This document shows, piece by piece, positions 30,815 to 43,302 of a DNA stretch of 60,556 nucleotides. Under the pieces are notes generated by a model. It worked only from the letters and a program-made list of their open reading frames with translations, ran no database searches and was not told where the DNA came from. Source of the DNA: Dioszegia crocea (taxonomy: Eukaryota > Basidiomycota > Tremellomycetes > Tremellales > Bulleribasidiaceae). A program made the translations under genes and the position numbers. The stretch is taken from assembly GCA_001600615.1 (NCBI GenBank), contig BCKK01000014.1:1-60556 (forward strand). The letters run 5' to 3'. How positions within the stretch are numbered: the stretch's first letter is position 1; every line of letters starts with the position of its first letter.

Positions 30815-31540
30815 ATGCTCTCAGCCGTCCGATCCCGCGCTGCTCTTCCCCGCCCTGCAAGGCTTGTCCAGTCCGTATCTGCTGCTCGCAGAGGGTACGC
30901 AAGCAAGGATGTCGTGTTTGGAAACGATGCCCGACAGGGCATGTTGAGGGGTGTCGATATTTTGGCCAAGGCCGTTAGCGCGACTCTTGGACCCAAGGGC
31001 CGGACAGTAATTATTGGTAAGTTGTAAGACGCTCATCTTTCTGTCGTGAACTGACGATTATAGGCCAAAGTTTCGGTGGACCCAAAATCACCAAGGATGG
31101 TGTTTCGGTTGCTAAATCGATCACCCTCAAAGACCCCGTAGAGAACCTTGGTGCCCGGTAAGCTAGACAAATCGACAAGGCCTGTAGATCCAAGCTGACG
31201 CTTCAGTCTCGTCCAGGACGTTGCTTCCAAGACTAATGACACTGCCGGAGACGGAACCACCACCGCCACTGTGCTCGCCCGTGCGATCTACTCCGAGGGT
31301 GTCAAGAACGTGGCTGCTGGGTGCAACCCCATGGACCTGCGTCGTGGGTCCCAGAAGGCGGTAGAGAAGGTGTTGGAGATCCTCGAGGCGAACAAGCGGG
31401 ATATCACAACATCAGAGGAGATTGCTCAGGTCAGTTAGCGAATTCCTTGTTCATCGGACCACAGCTGACGCGACAGGTTGCCACTATTTCCGCCAACGGT
31501 GACTCTCACATCGGATCCATCATCGCTCAGGCTATGGAGA

Positions 31541-31577
<37 letters not shown>

Positions 31578-32750
31578 CCGAACGATCGAGGATGAGATCG
31601 AGATCACCGAGGGTATGCGATTCGACCGAGGTTTCCTCTCCCCCTACATGATCACGGACGCCAAGAACCAGCGCGTCGAGCTGGAGAAGCCCTTCATCCT
31701 TCTATCCGAGAAGAAGATCTCTGCCCTGCAGGATATTCTCCCCTCCCTCGAGATTGCCGCTCAGACCAGACGACCCCTCCTCATCATTGCCGAGGACGTC
31801 GACGGAGAGGCACTCGCCGCCATCATCCTCAACAAGCTCCGAGGCCAGATCTCGGTCTGCGCCGTCAAGGCACCCGGTTTCGGTGACAACCGGAAATCCA
31901 TCCTTGGGGATATTGCCATCCTTACGGGCGGTACCGTTTTCACTGACGAGCTTGATGTCAAGCTTGAGAAGGCCACACCCGAGCTTTTCGGTACGACCGG
32001 ATCCGTCACCATCACCAAGGAGGACACCATCATCCTCAATGGCGAGGGCGACAAGTCGTCGATCACTGCTCGATGCGAGCAGATCCGGGGTGTCATCAGC
32101 GATGCTACCACCTCAGACTACGACAAGATCAAGCTGCAGGAGCGATTGGCCAAGTTGAGCGGCGGAGTGGCGGTGATCAAGGTTGGAGGGAGCTCAGAGG
32201 TTGAGGTCGGGGAGAAGAAGGATAGGTACGACGATGCCCTGAACGCCACGAGGGCTGCAGTGGAGGAGGGGATTGTCCCAGGTGGAGGAACTGCTCTGCT
32301 TGTAAGTTGTTGAAGCCCGGACAATTGGACCACAGCTGACCCCTCCAGAAAGCATCACTCGCTCTAGACAGCCTGGCCGTCGACAACTTTGACCAAAAGC
32401 TCGGTGTCACCATCATCCGGAATGCTATCCTCCGACCCGCACGCACCATCGTCGAGAATGCAGGTGAAGAGGGCTCAGTCGTCGTTGGCAAGTTGCTCTC
32501 GGAGTACGCAACCCCCGACAAGTTCAACTGGGGATACGACTCAGCCACGAGTCAGTACAGAGATATGATCTCTGCCGGTATCCTTGACCCGCTCAAGGTT
32601 GTTCGGACAGCTTTGGTCGATGCGTCCGGTGTCGCCAGTCTGTTGACGACGAGCGAGGCGTGTGTTGTAGATGCCGAGGAGAAGGGGGCACCACCTGGTA
32701 TGGGCATGGGCGGTATGGGAGGTATGGGCGGTATGGGCGGGATGATGTAA
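30815..32750 (+). CDS. HSP60: Mitochondrial chaperonin HSP60 (GroEL family)
   Basis: ATP-dependent folding chamber of the mitochondrial matrix. A basic presequence ([20 protein letters not shown], up to RRGYAS) precedes the mature start [20 protein letters not shown]. Family hallmarks follow in order: [58 protein letters not shown] (ATP-binding), [14 protein letters not shown], the apical domain with [14 protein letters not shown] and [26 protein letters not shown], and [16 protein letters not shown]. The C-terminus ends with the usual Gly-Met repeats ([15 protein letters not shown]). Five exons with four short introns. About 580 residues, full length. The divergent partner HSP10 is its obligate co-chaperonin. 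Confidence 0.98.
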
Positions 32751-33210
32751 AGAGTTGGGACTGGACAGAAGTGACAAGAGGAGGAGAAGAGAAGGGTAAT
32801 GGACGAAGAAAAGACCCCGGGGTCATCAGTTGGCCGGGTCAAGTCGGCTATTGATTAGAAGGTTTTGGTTATAACTCATTCTTTGATGCATCTACACAAC
32901 TCATTCATAGCCACTGCCCAATGTAGCAGGCAAGATCCGTGTTTTAGAACAAGGCAGATTGAACATGACATGATGGTAAACTATACCCAAACAGCCTACT
33001 CTACAGCCTTTTAAATTTCCCTTAGCTATTTCCGGAAGACCACCTATCTACCTAAACCCAAGACCCCAGATTGCGCCCAATCCCCACTCCTCACGCGTTA
33101 AATCTAGAGATATAAGTCTCCCAAAAATTTCGTACTCCTTTTCGTGAACTACAGTATAAATAAAAACCTTCCAATCGCCCACCCACAGATCTACAGCCTA
33201 CACCTACAGC
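32751..33210. other. Convergent 3' spacer
   Basis: Lies between the stop of HSP60 (plus) and the stop of the large hypothetical gene (minus). It is relatively A/T- and C-rich near the middle; no gene is supported. Confidence 0.5.
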
Positions 33211-36200
33211 CTACACTGCTATGCCCAAAACAGCCACACAGCCCGCCCATAACAGATCCAACAATTCTCTCCCCTTCTCACTCAGACCGCTCCCGCGCCA
33301 CTCTTCATACCCCGTCGGACCCCACGCACTCTCGCCTTGGCAGAACCCTAACCTGTCTAGGCCCTCCAGCACAAACTCTACGCCTTGGGTACGGGAATGG
33401 CAGACCGCAATGACGGTGGGGAAGTTCCGACCGGTGCCGACTGTGCTTGTCGTTGCCGATCCGGCAGCGTCCAAAGATGCCGATGTGGATTCTTCGCTGG
33501 GCGAAGTGTCATGTGGTATGTTTGGAGAAGAGAATTGTGATGTGGATGAATTAGATGTCCCGCCTGTATTACTTCGAGAGGGGATAGATTGGTCAGGCCA
33601 TTGGTTCAAGCTCGTGATTGGAGATTGTACCGAAGAGGTTGTGGATCCGTTGCAACGTAGTTCCTCCCATTCGACAGCCCTCGCGACGATTCGGAAAGAT
33701 CGGAACGGGAGTGGGATTTGCCGGGAGCTGGCATCTGAGCTGAAGGATACGTGGGGGCTGGTGCGGGAAGGCGAGGTGCCAGATTGGGAGAGGGGGATGG
33801 TGTAGGGTTTAAGACCGTCCTTCTCTTTACTCGCGCGACGGCGGAGGAGTTTCTGGAATTTAGGGATAGAGGGAGTCGAAGATGATTGAGTGGGTACCTC
33901 GGGATTGCTAGAGGTTGTATCTCGAGATGACGACGCGGTGGATATGGTCGGTCGGTCCTGGTCCGAATTGAAGGGCACGAACCAGACGAGTAAAGCCTGG
34001 CGATGGTTGTTTAGATCTGGCGTAGTTGAGCCTTCGACATGATGGCTCATCCCCGCGGGCCCATTCTGCCCGTCCGACTCTATAGGAATGACCATTGCCA
34101 CTGCGTCCTCCGGCACGCCGGTCCATCCTTTCCCTTCCCGTCGATGACTACATTCATCATCCATCAAAACCTCAGAACTTTCCGACCGAGGCGTCGCGTT
34201 ACCCCTATCACGCGCACGATGTTCCCTCTCGTCAATACTCGATTGGCTAGGCGTGAGAGTTCCGGTCGTACGTGTTTGCAGCGACGTAGAGCTCTTGCGC
34301 TGAGAGTTGGAGGTAGGATGTGAAAAGAATTGTTGAGCGCCATGCAGACCGTGGGATGTCGAATTCGTCCGGCCGGAAGGGTGCATCCAGGTCGGACTGT
34401 CCCGATGACTCGGTCCGGCCCCAGACCACGATTGAGATTGTACCCTTTCCCTCTCCTTTTCTTCCCTCAATGCCCGTTTTTCATCCCCCGCATGACTTCC
34501 ACTCTTCATTGACGCCAATCCGCGCTTGAGCACCCCTCCAAACCCGCCCTTCTTCTTATCCTTATCCGAACGCTCTCGAGACTGCGAGCGCTCGCCTCCC
34601 TTCTTGACACCATCCGTCCGATGAATGAAGGAAACACTGGGCCGACCGCGCGAGTCATCCGCCTCAAGCGCCGAGTGAGACTCCTGCCGTTTCTTCTTGG
34701 GGAGTATGGCCTGGATAGCAGAGCTGAGGGGAGCAGAAGTAGATAAGGGCTGTCGGCTGGTCGTTGCTGAATCCGCACTCCCTATCCGATCCGTGCGCGG
34801 AGCAGTATCTGACACAGACGCCCGGATCTGAGTCGCACGAGGTCCAGGGATCGTACCCGAGTTGGCACGGCTGGAAGCCTGACGAGGGAGCCGTAGGGAG
34901 GATGCGGATTTTACGCCGCCACAATCGCAGTGCTGTGATTTCCCAGCGAGAAAGTAGGATTCGGATAGCGAGGACGTTGTCGGTCGAATTGTGGAGGCAT
35001 TGATAGTTTCCGAATCGCTCAAGAGCGGACTTCGACTCGTCAACCCTTTCCTGATTTTCTCCAATTCGTATTCCCTTCCCCCAGTCTTTTTCACTCGCCA
35101 GACACTCCCGCTTTTGGCTGATCGGACCTCGCCATTCCCGTACAATTCGTACTTTCCCGCCCCGAGCGATTCCCATTCCGCCTTGATGGCCTCTCGACTC
35201 GCTGACAAATCTAAAGGATCTCTCAGCTCCTCGTTCGACGTCGATAAAGAAGTCGATCTAAATGTCCATTCTCCACGCCGATCTCCATACTCGTCGTCAA
35301 ATTGACCGACAAATTTGGCAAACGAGTCATCCTCACCGCCGGAACCGAGTCGGAGTGTAGGTGTAGGTGGGGCTTCCAATCGAGGCGAGCGGGAGGCGTC
35401 AATCTGAGTGTTCTTGCCCAGCTTGTCACCTCCCAATTGGGCTTGCGACCCGGCGAGGATGAAGTCAATATCAAACTCTGCTAGATCGACAGGTGCGGGA
35501 GGATGTAGAGAGGGAGGAAGGGGATGTGGGAGGGGTTCAGGATGTAGATTGCGGGCGTTAAGGAGGTGGGATGCGCGGTGGAGGGCGAGTGTAGATGGGA
35601 GTAGGCGCGGTCCGGGATCTGAAAGTGGGAGTAGGGGAGGTAATGGTCGGATAGGCGGTGTCAATCTTCGACCCTACACCAATTAGCTCGAGAGGTAACA
35701 CGACTGAGAGCAGACTTACCAATTCATCCACGGTCTGCAACTCATCTGGCTCATCCTCACTCTCACTCTCATCCTCGTCCGTATCTGTCCGCACAATAAT
35801 AGGCGCGTCCATATCATGTATTCTCGCTTCTTTCGCTTCCCGCTTGCTCGTGCTCCTCCCTAGCATTTCTCCAGGGATTGTGATTGGCAAACTCCCCCTC
35901 CTCTGTCCGTACTCTCCATCATCGAAAGGTGTGGGTAACGTCGGGGCAGACGCCGAACCAATTTCCAAAGCTCCCCCTGCTCGATGTGCCGCCTGCATCC
36001 CCAACTTCTCCCACAGCATCAGACTCGGCCGCCGCATGCTGGTGCCCGGAGAACCATGAGGGGTGGAAAGCGACGGTCCGCCAATGCTCAATCTTTCTCT
36101 TGCACGCTTCCCGTCCGTTCCATACGTAGCCGCAATGAAGGCCCTCCGTTGCTTCTCCGCCTCCTCAGCTTCAGCCTGTGCAAACACGTCGCCGCGCTCG

Positions 36201-37316
36201 CTGCCTGAACCTCCAGCACCGGCCATGAAGCTCCCCCGCGGACTGTTCGGAGACGCGTCAATGGCCCTCAATGCCGCAGTCGCCGGTGAAGACGGTCCTG
36301 ACGGCACCGACCCGAAACGGAACTCCTTTCCAGGTATAGACTCCTCGTCGCCAACACTTCCTCTCGGCGGTGGTAAGCTAGGGTTCCAACCCCGAGAAGA
36401 AGACCCGTTGGCCATGCCATATGCCAAGTGGGGCATGCTCCCTCTCCGCCCAAATTCGCCTACCGCCTCCTTGTAATCGTCCCGAGCTATCGCGCCGATC
36501 GTTTTACTTGGCGGTTCTGTGCGATTACGGGTATGCAGGGGTGATGAACCGGAAGGGTGACCGTCGCTACTGCTTGGACGCGAATTTCGGCCTTTTGCAG
36601 TATGGCGGGAAGGGGATGGTGGAGCGAGTGTAGGGTATATAGGTGTTAGCGACGATCGTCGTCTGTCCCTATTGATATTAAGAGAGTGTGGGTGTTGAGG
36701 GTTTGACGATGATTGTGCAGGACGCGTTTGCGTCAGTGTGGAGGAAGTACTAGCTGCCGAGCTGCGCCTGAGCGAATTTCCGCTGCTGATGGTTGGCGAA
36801 GTATCCGGCTGGGGGAAAGGGGTAGGATTGAATCCGACCGACCGCTGAATCGCGAAATTCGGCTGGAAGGTTTGGGTGGGAGTAATTCCGCCATAGGGAA
36901 ATGCTACAGGCGCTCGTGGCGAAATAACATTCAGACCAAGAGGGACCATTGATCCGCGCCGAGGATGATGGGTGTGGATGAATTCGGAAGGATGCGTCGT
37001 TCCTTTTACGGACGGCGTGGCAGGGGCAGAGGAAGGAGTGAACGTGACGTCTTTTGGACTACGATCGGTCAGCACCAGTATATGAGAGAAGGACTTCGAA
37101 TACTCACTCGACTTCCGTATCTCTGCTTTCTCTTCTTTGACCACCATCCGAGCTCGACTCAGCTACCCCTCCCGCAATGCCATATGACCGGAACGACCCT
37201 GATCCTGAAGCGATGTTTATGCCCAACAAAGGATCATCGGTATTCCGCGAGTAGGGTGAAGGTGGGTCGTACAGCGCGGCTGTGACGGCGTTGGGGGAAT
37301 GATACGCCTGCGGCAT
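33211..37316 (-). CDS. Large, mostly disordered hypothetical protein (about 1,340 residues)
   Basis: Three exons joined at good splice sites. The first (from 37316) begins MPQAYHSPNAVTAALYD. The second begins DPKDVTFTPSSAPATP and ends VDEL. The third begins GRRLTPPIRPLPPLLPLSDP and runs about 820 codons to the stop. The protein is dominated by Ser, Pro, Arg and acidic stretches (TDTDEDESESEDEPDEL). Two islands look more ordered: LAEFDIDFILAGSQAQLGGD and the last ~160 residues (FRIVARAVEWEELRC, VIAVCHSRTQGVEFVLEGLD, RELLDLLWAGCVAVLGIAV). A basic patch (SDKDKKKGGFGGVLKRGLAS) lies between. RRXS-type motifs (RRGS, RRSS, RRPS) recur in the first half, suggesting basophilic-kinase phosphorylation (inference). 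I do not recognise the family. Confidence 0.7.
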
Positions 37317-38128
37317 TGGTGCGAAAAGACCCACAATAACGCGTGGTTTATCGGATGCGGCAGAACGAACGAACGGGGCTATGAGTGTTGTTCCATTTGA
37401 GGGGAAGGGTTGGCGAGCAGAGATGAAGGGTGTTTAGATCTCGTGTAGATCCCCGCAAATCTTCGCGTATCAGGTCGAAAGGGATGAACGCGGATTCTCG
37501 CGATAGACCCCCTGGCACCAAATATACCCGTCGATCCTCGTGTTCCCTTTATCGCCCCTGATATCCCTTCCTTTAATCTCCCGTTGAAACACTGCCCCTC
37601 GTGTGTGTTGTCGTGTCGAAGGAGGGCAATGTCAAATTGACGGCGAAAAAGAAGCGAAGGGAAAGAAAGAGCGGATTAGTCGAAAAGACGAATTGCGATA
37701 CGCTTCGCAATCCGAAGGCTGTCCCAAGCTCGCAAGACGTCGAGGGAGAGGTAATGCGTGTAACCCAACAGCGAATATGGATGTGTTGGCCAATCGATAA
37801 GAGGGAAGGGTTTATTTCCGGTTGTAAGGAGATGGTCCGGAATGAAGAATAGATGGAAGGTTTGGTGACCCTGACGGATGTGAACCTTATTTCCGCGCGT
37901 ACCTGCCTTTCGCCCTGACGTTGCTGATTGCGAGTTTCGGACTCGAGTGATAGCGCTGGTTCCCGCTAATTGCACGCTGCGGGTATGGTGAGGCAAGCAG
38001 AGAGGTGTGTATCGCTCAGACAAGTCGGTACAAGCAAGATCCGATCGTACGGAGATTGGCGAAACAACTTACCGGGTTTTTTCACTTAAAGTTCTGCGCG
38101 GTGCAGGTGTTCCTGGCCAACAACTCAT

Positions 38129-38146
38129 ATTACCCTTTAGGGTAAT
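38129..38146. repeat. Perfect 8-2-8 palindrome ATTACCCT-TT-AGGGTAAT
   Basis: Arms ATTACCCT and AGGGTAAT are exact reverse complements separated by TT. It lies in the 2-kb divergent spacer and could be a dimeric transcription-factor site. Confidence 0.7.
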
Positions 38147-38200
38147 TGTTTACTCTCAACTTCCCTGAAGAAGGAAATACACAGATCGGCAGACAGTCCG

Positions 38201-38222
38201 CGCTAACCGGAAGCGGTTAGTG
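38201..38222. repeat. Imperfect inverted repeat CGCTAACCG-GAAG-CGGTTAGTG
   Basis: Nine-base arms with one mismatch and a GAAG spacer. The core CCG-N4-CGG has the everted layout of CGG half-sites used by fungal zinc-cluster factors. It sits 55 bp from the other palindrome. Confidence 0.6.
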
Positions 38223-39286
38223 CCATTTCTCAGATGAAACGTCTCGGCCCATGCTAGTGCATATCCGAAGCCTGCCGAAGACCTTCTCCGATAGATCTTG
38301 GAGTGATCGACTGATGCTTGTGGTTCATATCTTGTTGATCCTTCTTGGCTAGCATAGCAGTGAAATTCCTCAGAGTACCGCCTGTCGCTTCACGCGCTTC
38401 ACAGGCGCAATGCACTGTTGCTTCGCTGCGAGCTTCTCCGATCGTCGATGATTGACACACGAGGACAACCATCGCCGCCAACGGCATCGATCATACGGCC
38501 GTTAGTTTCACCTCGCCAAATACCGGCAGGCGTTTGTTTCATCCAGTCGAATCCGGCGGCATCGCAGGAATAGTCAAAGATTCGCTACCAATGGCGAGCC
38601 ATGATCGGTGCCGGTCTTCTGGATCACGATGGAGACCCTGATCCTTCTTCAGGTGGACGGTCTGACGGAGAACAGATCGACGCCGCGCTACATACAGATA
38701 TGTAGGTAAGACGCCGATGGCGGAACGCCGATATTTCCGCGGAATGCGTTGCGGCGACGAGTGATTGCGCCATTATCGGGGCATGCCGTGGCCGACCATG
38801 TCTCCAATGAAGCAGCAGCTCAGCTGTGGCCCTACAGGAAGGTACAAAGAGGCGCAGAGCACCATCGGGCTTGACGAATGGATCTTTGCTTTTGATGGCC
38901 TAATTCACAGCTGTACCTTGCGCCGAAGCACGTCTTATCAATCAAACCCGTGCGGGCGAATAGACACCTGCCTACGCGCTTCAAAGAACAGGCGCAGTCA
39001 CCTCTTGACCAGGAGGAGGGCAGTATGTGGCAGCTTGCTGCAGCTGCCGCTGCCCGCGCCAGCTCCCGCGCCGGCATGCCCAGTCAGAGACGCGGAGATT
39101 GGGCGGTGCCCGCTGCGTGATTACGGCATGCGTTATAGAGTCGACGCGAGATTTCGCCAGCTTGCACCATAAGGACATCTTTCACTAGCAATTGCTTGCC
39201 ATCTACCCACCCCGTCTGCCCCTCGGCGATAGCTGATCTCCGTTCCTCATCATCTTGACCTTGAACCTTGAAATCATCACCAAAGG

Positions 39287-41281
39287 ATGCCTCGTCGTAC
39301 ATCTACATCCGCCTCGTCGCCACGAACCGCCACTGCCTCTCCGTCCAAATCCCTAATCTCAGGCGCAGCAGATGAAATCACCCCTCTCTTACGCAAAGCA
39401 TCCCGATCACTCTCTAACACTTTCTACGGAGAATCCCGACCTTTACATACGCCAGATTCGGATGTTGGGTCCGAGAGCACCGACGATGAGATTGACGGGC
39501 AAGGAGGCCGCGAGGTCGAGGTATATATTCCTGGTCGCTCGACATTCATGCAAACTGTAAGTATCCATCTTTGGCAAGATCATGCTGGCGGTGAGGCTAA
39601 TGGATGATTGTAGCTGTTGAATTGTCTGGCGGATATTGTTGGGACTGGGCTTTTGGCTTGCCCGATTGCGATCGCGCATTTGGGATGGGTGTTGGGTCCG
39701 ATCTTGCTGGTTGTCACTGGTCTGGTATCACTGTGGACGTAAGTTTTCTGCTCATCTCGCAATGACGGGGACGGGAAATCCTATACTGAAGCTCTCAGGC
39801 TGAAGATCATGCTTCGGATAATAGAAAAGGACCGTCGGTTACGCAGCTTCACAGATGTGATAGGTTACGGCCTAGGACCGTCAGGCGAGAAGATCGTCAC
39901 TGGACTTTTCTTTGCAGAGTTCGCAATCTGGGTGTGAGCTCCACTTTCCGCCCAATTGACATCCGGTGACCAAAAACTGACGAGACCAGTATCGCCCTCG
40001 TCGTTCTCTTTTCCGACACACTGGCGGTCGTATGGCCCATCTTCTCAAGTGACGAATGGAAACTTGCCGGTCTGATATTGTATGTCGACCGGACTAGTCT
40101 TATTGACGCAAATGCTGATTGACCAGGATCATACCCACATCCTTCCTACCACTCCGATACCTGGCCTTCTCTTCTGGTCTAGGGGTAATCTCAACTATCT
40201 CTTTAGTTGGCATTCTCATTTTCTCGGGAATAGCGACGTAAGCCATTTTTGTCACTACGATATGTCCCAGCTCAGACTATATAGACAAACATCACCAGGC
40301 TCATTGCGTAATCCAGCCCCAACGGATATTTGGCCAACACACGGCCTCGCAAAAGGCCTCGTTGCCATTGGTTTACTCATATCAGGCGTGCGTGTCGCTG
40401 TGTTCTGAAGTGCCAAGTCGTACTTTCTGCTGATTGAGTAGTTTGGCGGTCATGGTCTCATACCCAACCTCATCAGGGATATGCGTCACCCCAAGCAGGC
40501 TGATAGGATGTGCGAAACGGCCTATGGAATCGCCATGGTGATTTACATTTTGGTCGCTGTCTGCGGATATCTCATGTATGGACGGAACGTGTCGGATGAG
40601 GTAAGTGCAGCTATGCGATCTGCGTAGATAGCGATAGATCAAAGCTGACTGCACGAGATCAGTAAAGATCTCGCGCAAACTCCCGGGTTCTCACCCATGC
40701 TCAATAATATCGCCGTGTGGATGGTTGCCTTGAACCCCCTGACCAAGATCCCACTAGGTCTACGACCGGTACGTATCCCCCACCATTCCCTCGAGCGCAA
40801 TTTTCACTAACCACCACAGTTCAGTGACATTCTCTTCACATACCTTCATCTTCACCCAACAATCCTCATTCCCGAATCCCAGAAAACACCACACGTCACT
40901 CGACCCTCCTCTCTCCTCTCAATCCCTTCATCTGCTTCAATATCAATAACAGCCGACGCCGAACACCTCCTCTCGCAAGCTGCCGAACGGCAACACAACC
41001 GACGCGAGCGCGCCAAGTACTTCCTGCGGCCCGTCATTCGCCTTGTGCTCGCCGTGTTGCTCACTGTCGGTGCACTCGTTATGCCGAGTTTCGAGAGCTC
41101 AATGGCGATCCTCGGAGGCGGGTTCGGGATGGTCATGATGGTTGTTCTACCCGTATGGGCGGGCGGGAAGGCTTTGGGTTGGAAACCGTGGTATAGCGCT
41201 GTAATTGTGGCTAGTCTTGCGCTGGCGGCGGCGGGCACGGCCGCAGCTGTTGTCACTGCGCGAGACCAGCGGGATCTGTAA
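39287..41281 (+). CDS. Amino-acid transporter of the AAAP family (vacuolar AVT-like)
   Basis: Multi-pass transporter of the amino acid/auxin permease family, similar in layout to yeast AVT vacuolar exporters. A Ser/Thr-rich cytosolic N-terminus (MPRRTSTSASSPRT, ITPLLRKASRSL) precedes about ten or eleven hydrophobic helices spread over nine or so exons. These include LLNCLADIVGTGLLACPIAI, LGWVLGPILLVVTGLVSLW, GLFFAEFAIW with IALVVLFSDTLAVVWPIF, VISTISLVGILIFSGIAT, and FGGHGLIPNLIRDMRHPKQA. The last is the family's conserved loop. MCETAYGIAMVIYILVAVCG and the final helices after RYFLRPVIR-like sequence (KYFLRPVIRLVLAVLLTVGA) complete the fold. Substrate and direction cannot be told from sequence. 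Confidence 0.88.
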
Positions 41282-41440
41282 TGTTTGCAAGGGATCGAAA
41301 TATACGCAGATCTGAGAGGCGGCGTGAACGGATCTGGAGGAACGCATCTTGATTATAGCATCGATCTAGACGTACTACATATAGTACTAGCTGTATCATA
41401 CTGTATGTAACATCTATATCGGACCTATTTTCCCGCTGGC

Positions 41441-42806
41441 TCAAGGAGCAAGTTTCGAGATGTCGGCCGACTTGACTTTCCCATCCAGGATCAACTCCGC
41501 AAGACACTTGCCGACTCCGGGTCCTTGTGTGATACCCCAGCAGCTTAGGCTGCCTTATCAGCACACGCTACCACGCACTCAAATAAACACTCACCCAGAC
41601 CCTACGTAAACGCCCTGAACACCTGGGACTTTCCCAAGCAGCGGTCGACCCCTTGTTGCTATTGGCAAAAAGCACGCTTGCTCAGCTACGATTTCGGCAC
41701 CGTTTGCTGGATCGAAGAGTGGAGATAAGGCTTTAGATTGGAGATGCAGCTTGGCGATCGCTGATGAGGAAGGGGTCACCTCGGCTGCTGTTTCGGGGAG
41801 GGGTTCGTTATCGCCCGCACCACAGCTGAGGATGTGTCAGCTTCGTTGTTTATAGTTCATCATTCCGCTACGCGAGCTAGCTTACATATAAGCAGTCCCT
41901 GTCGAAGTCAGCGAGCCCCCCCCCAAGCCAGAAAACGATAGTACTCACCATCCGGCCGAGCGTAAACTTCCGGCTCACCCATCGACCCATCTGCCATCGT
42001 CATGCTCGTAAACAAACAATGAGCAGACAAGGGTTCTTTCGTCCGAATCACGACGCTATGCGCTCGGTGTCCCTCAACGCCAAGTCGCTGACCGACTTTC
42101 TCGCCTAAGAGGTCTTTGGCTACTTGACCAGTCCAAGGTCCGGCCGCCAAAACCACCACATCCGCAGGCACCTTCACCGCTTCTCCATTCGTGTGCTGGA
42201 CTGTGATTGTATGTCTCGCCTCGCCGTCGGAAGAGGCGGAAGAAGAGCTCGATAGGGCTGTAGCTCGGCCAATGATCAGAGAAGTGTTTGGCTTTGCCAA
42301 TACTTGGTCTGACAGGAACTTAGTCAGAAGCCCAGGGTGGACCTGAGCGTTCGTCTTGCTGTCGCCTAGTGATCGTGAGGAGTGGACGTTGTTCGCTAAC
42401 CACTCCAGCGGTGAGGCTTTCTTGGCCTTTCTAGTGGCGTCGGTCGTTATAGACTAGATTGTAAGCTCCGACCAAGCGGAATATCGTCCGAGGGGGGACG
42501 TACCAAAGTATCAACCACTCTATACCCCCATTTGTCTTTTCCTCCATACTCCTTCGCCAAATCCGCATGGAGATCATAGCTCATAGCTGACAAACTAGCA
42601 GTAGCGGCGCCATGCCAATCTTTAGCTAAGAACCCCCCACTCTTGCCCGAAGCTGCAGAAGCGATATCCGTGCCTTCGACGATTGTGATGCTGGATCCGG
42701 AAGGTAGAGATGGGGAGCGAGTGAGATAGTATGCTGTAGAGATCCCAGCTATGCCGCCGCCAATGATCACGATGCGTTGGGGGGTCGTAACGGGTGCCGA
42801 GGACAT
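41441..42806 (-). CDS. FAD-dependent oxidoreductase, DAO family (TDA3-like)
   Basis: Starts MSSAPVTTPQRIVIIGGGIA at 42806: a Rossmann fold with the GxGxxG dinucleotide motif (GGGIAGISTAYYLT) and the downstream acidic residue (SITIVEGTD). Typical DAO-family elements follow: SGKSGGFLAKDW, VHPGLLTKFLSD, ADVVVLAAGPWTGQVAKDLL, GHRAHSVVIRTKEPLSAHCL, the catalytic-domain segment EVYARPDG joined to TAYICGAGDNEPLP, and the C-terminal FAD-binding piece CFLPIATRGRPLLGKVPG with SCWGITQGPGVGKCLAELIL. Overall this resembles yeast Tda3 and related putative amino-acid oxidases. Several short introns. No signal peptide is visible. The substrate is unknown. Confidence 0.85.
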
Positions 42807-43302
42807 TTTGGCGAGGTGGCGGATAGGCGACAGTGTGAGAGGCGGAGAATCCGATGTCCTTTTGGGGCTTGTGGATGATTAGACTGGCTCCCGCTCGCAA
42901 AGATGTTGAGCGTGGTCGTAGGTGAAAGGATAGAGCACCTGTATTGTAAGGGAGTCCCTTCTTATACCCCTCGCCACCGCTGTCGTCGCCTTTGGAGTGT
43001 CGACCTCCACTTTTTGAGTTACGTCACACCTTACACGTGGCCGTCCCACCCATCTAGAGTCAACCCACCCAAAAGCTCACTCTCCTATGTCCTTTCAACT
43101 CCTATCTAGCCCATACATCGCTTCACTTGCCCTCAGACCCACCTGCCCATCCTGTCGAGCTCACTAGTCGACATCTTTTGTAAGTCCCACCCTTGGTCAA
43201 TAGGATAAGGGGGGTGTACCCGGTCTAGCTGAGGGAATTGGTGTACACGTTCAACTCACAACCATCGCTGTTAAACGCGATGTTGGGTTTGGAATAATCG
43301 GC
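42807..43302. other. Divergent promoter region
   Basis: Between the DAO-family gene (minus) and the UBL-BAG gene (plus). An ATG at about 43088 begins a 26-codon frame (MSFQLLSSPYIASLALRPTC) that ends before any useful donor, so it may be an upstream open frame in the BAG leader rather than a gene. Confidence 0.4.

Larger units (their letters stand above)
37317..39286. other. Long divergent intergenic region
   Basis: Almost 2 kb between the start codons of the large hypothetical gene (minus) and the amino-acid transporter (plus), by far the longest of the divergent spacers here. No coding frame with intron structure or domain is visible. It contains two inverted repeats (38129-38146 and 38201-38222). 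A long regulatory region, a non-coding RNA or an unrecognised gene are all possible. Confidence 0.4.

Noticed and set aside
38254..39172. Open frames on both strands in the long divergent spacer
   Set aside because: All are short and overlapping and lack splice context or domain similarity.
43088..43168. Alternative start for the UBL-BAG gene at an upstream ATG
   Set aside because: The frame meets a stop after 26 codons before any donor that would join the UBL frame; the ATG at 43303 is in frame and close to the domain.
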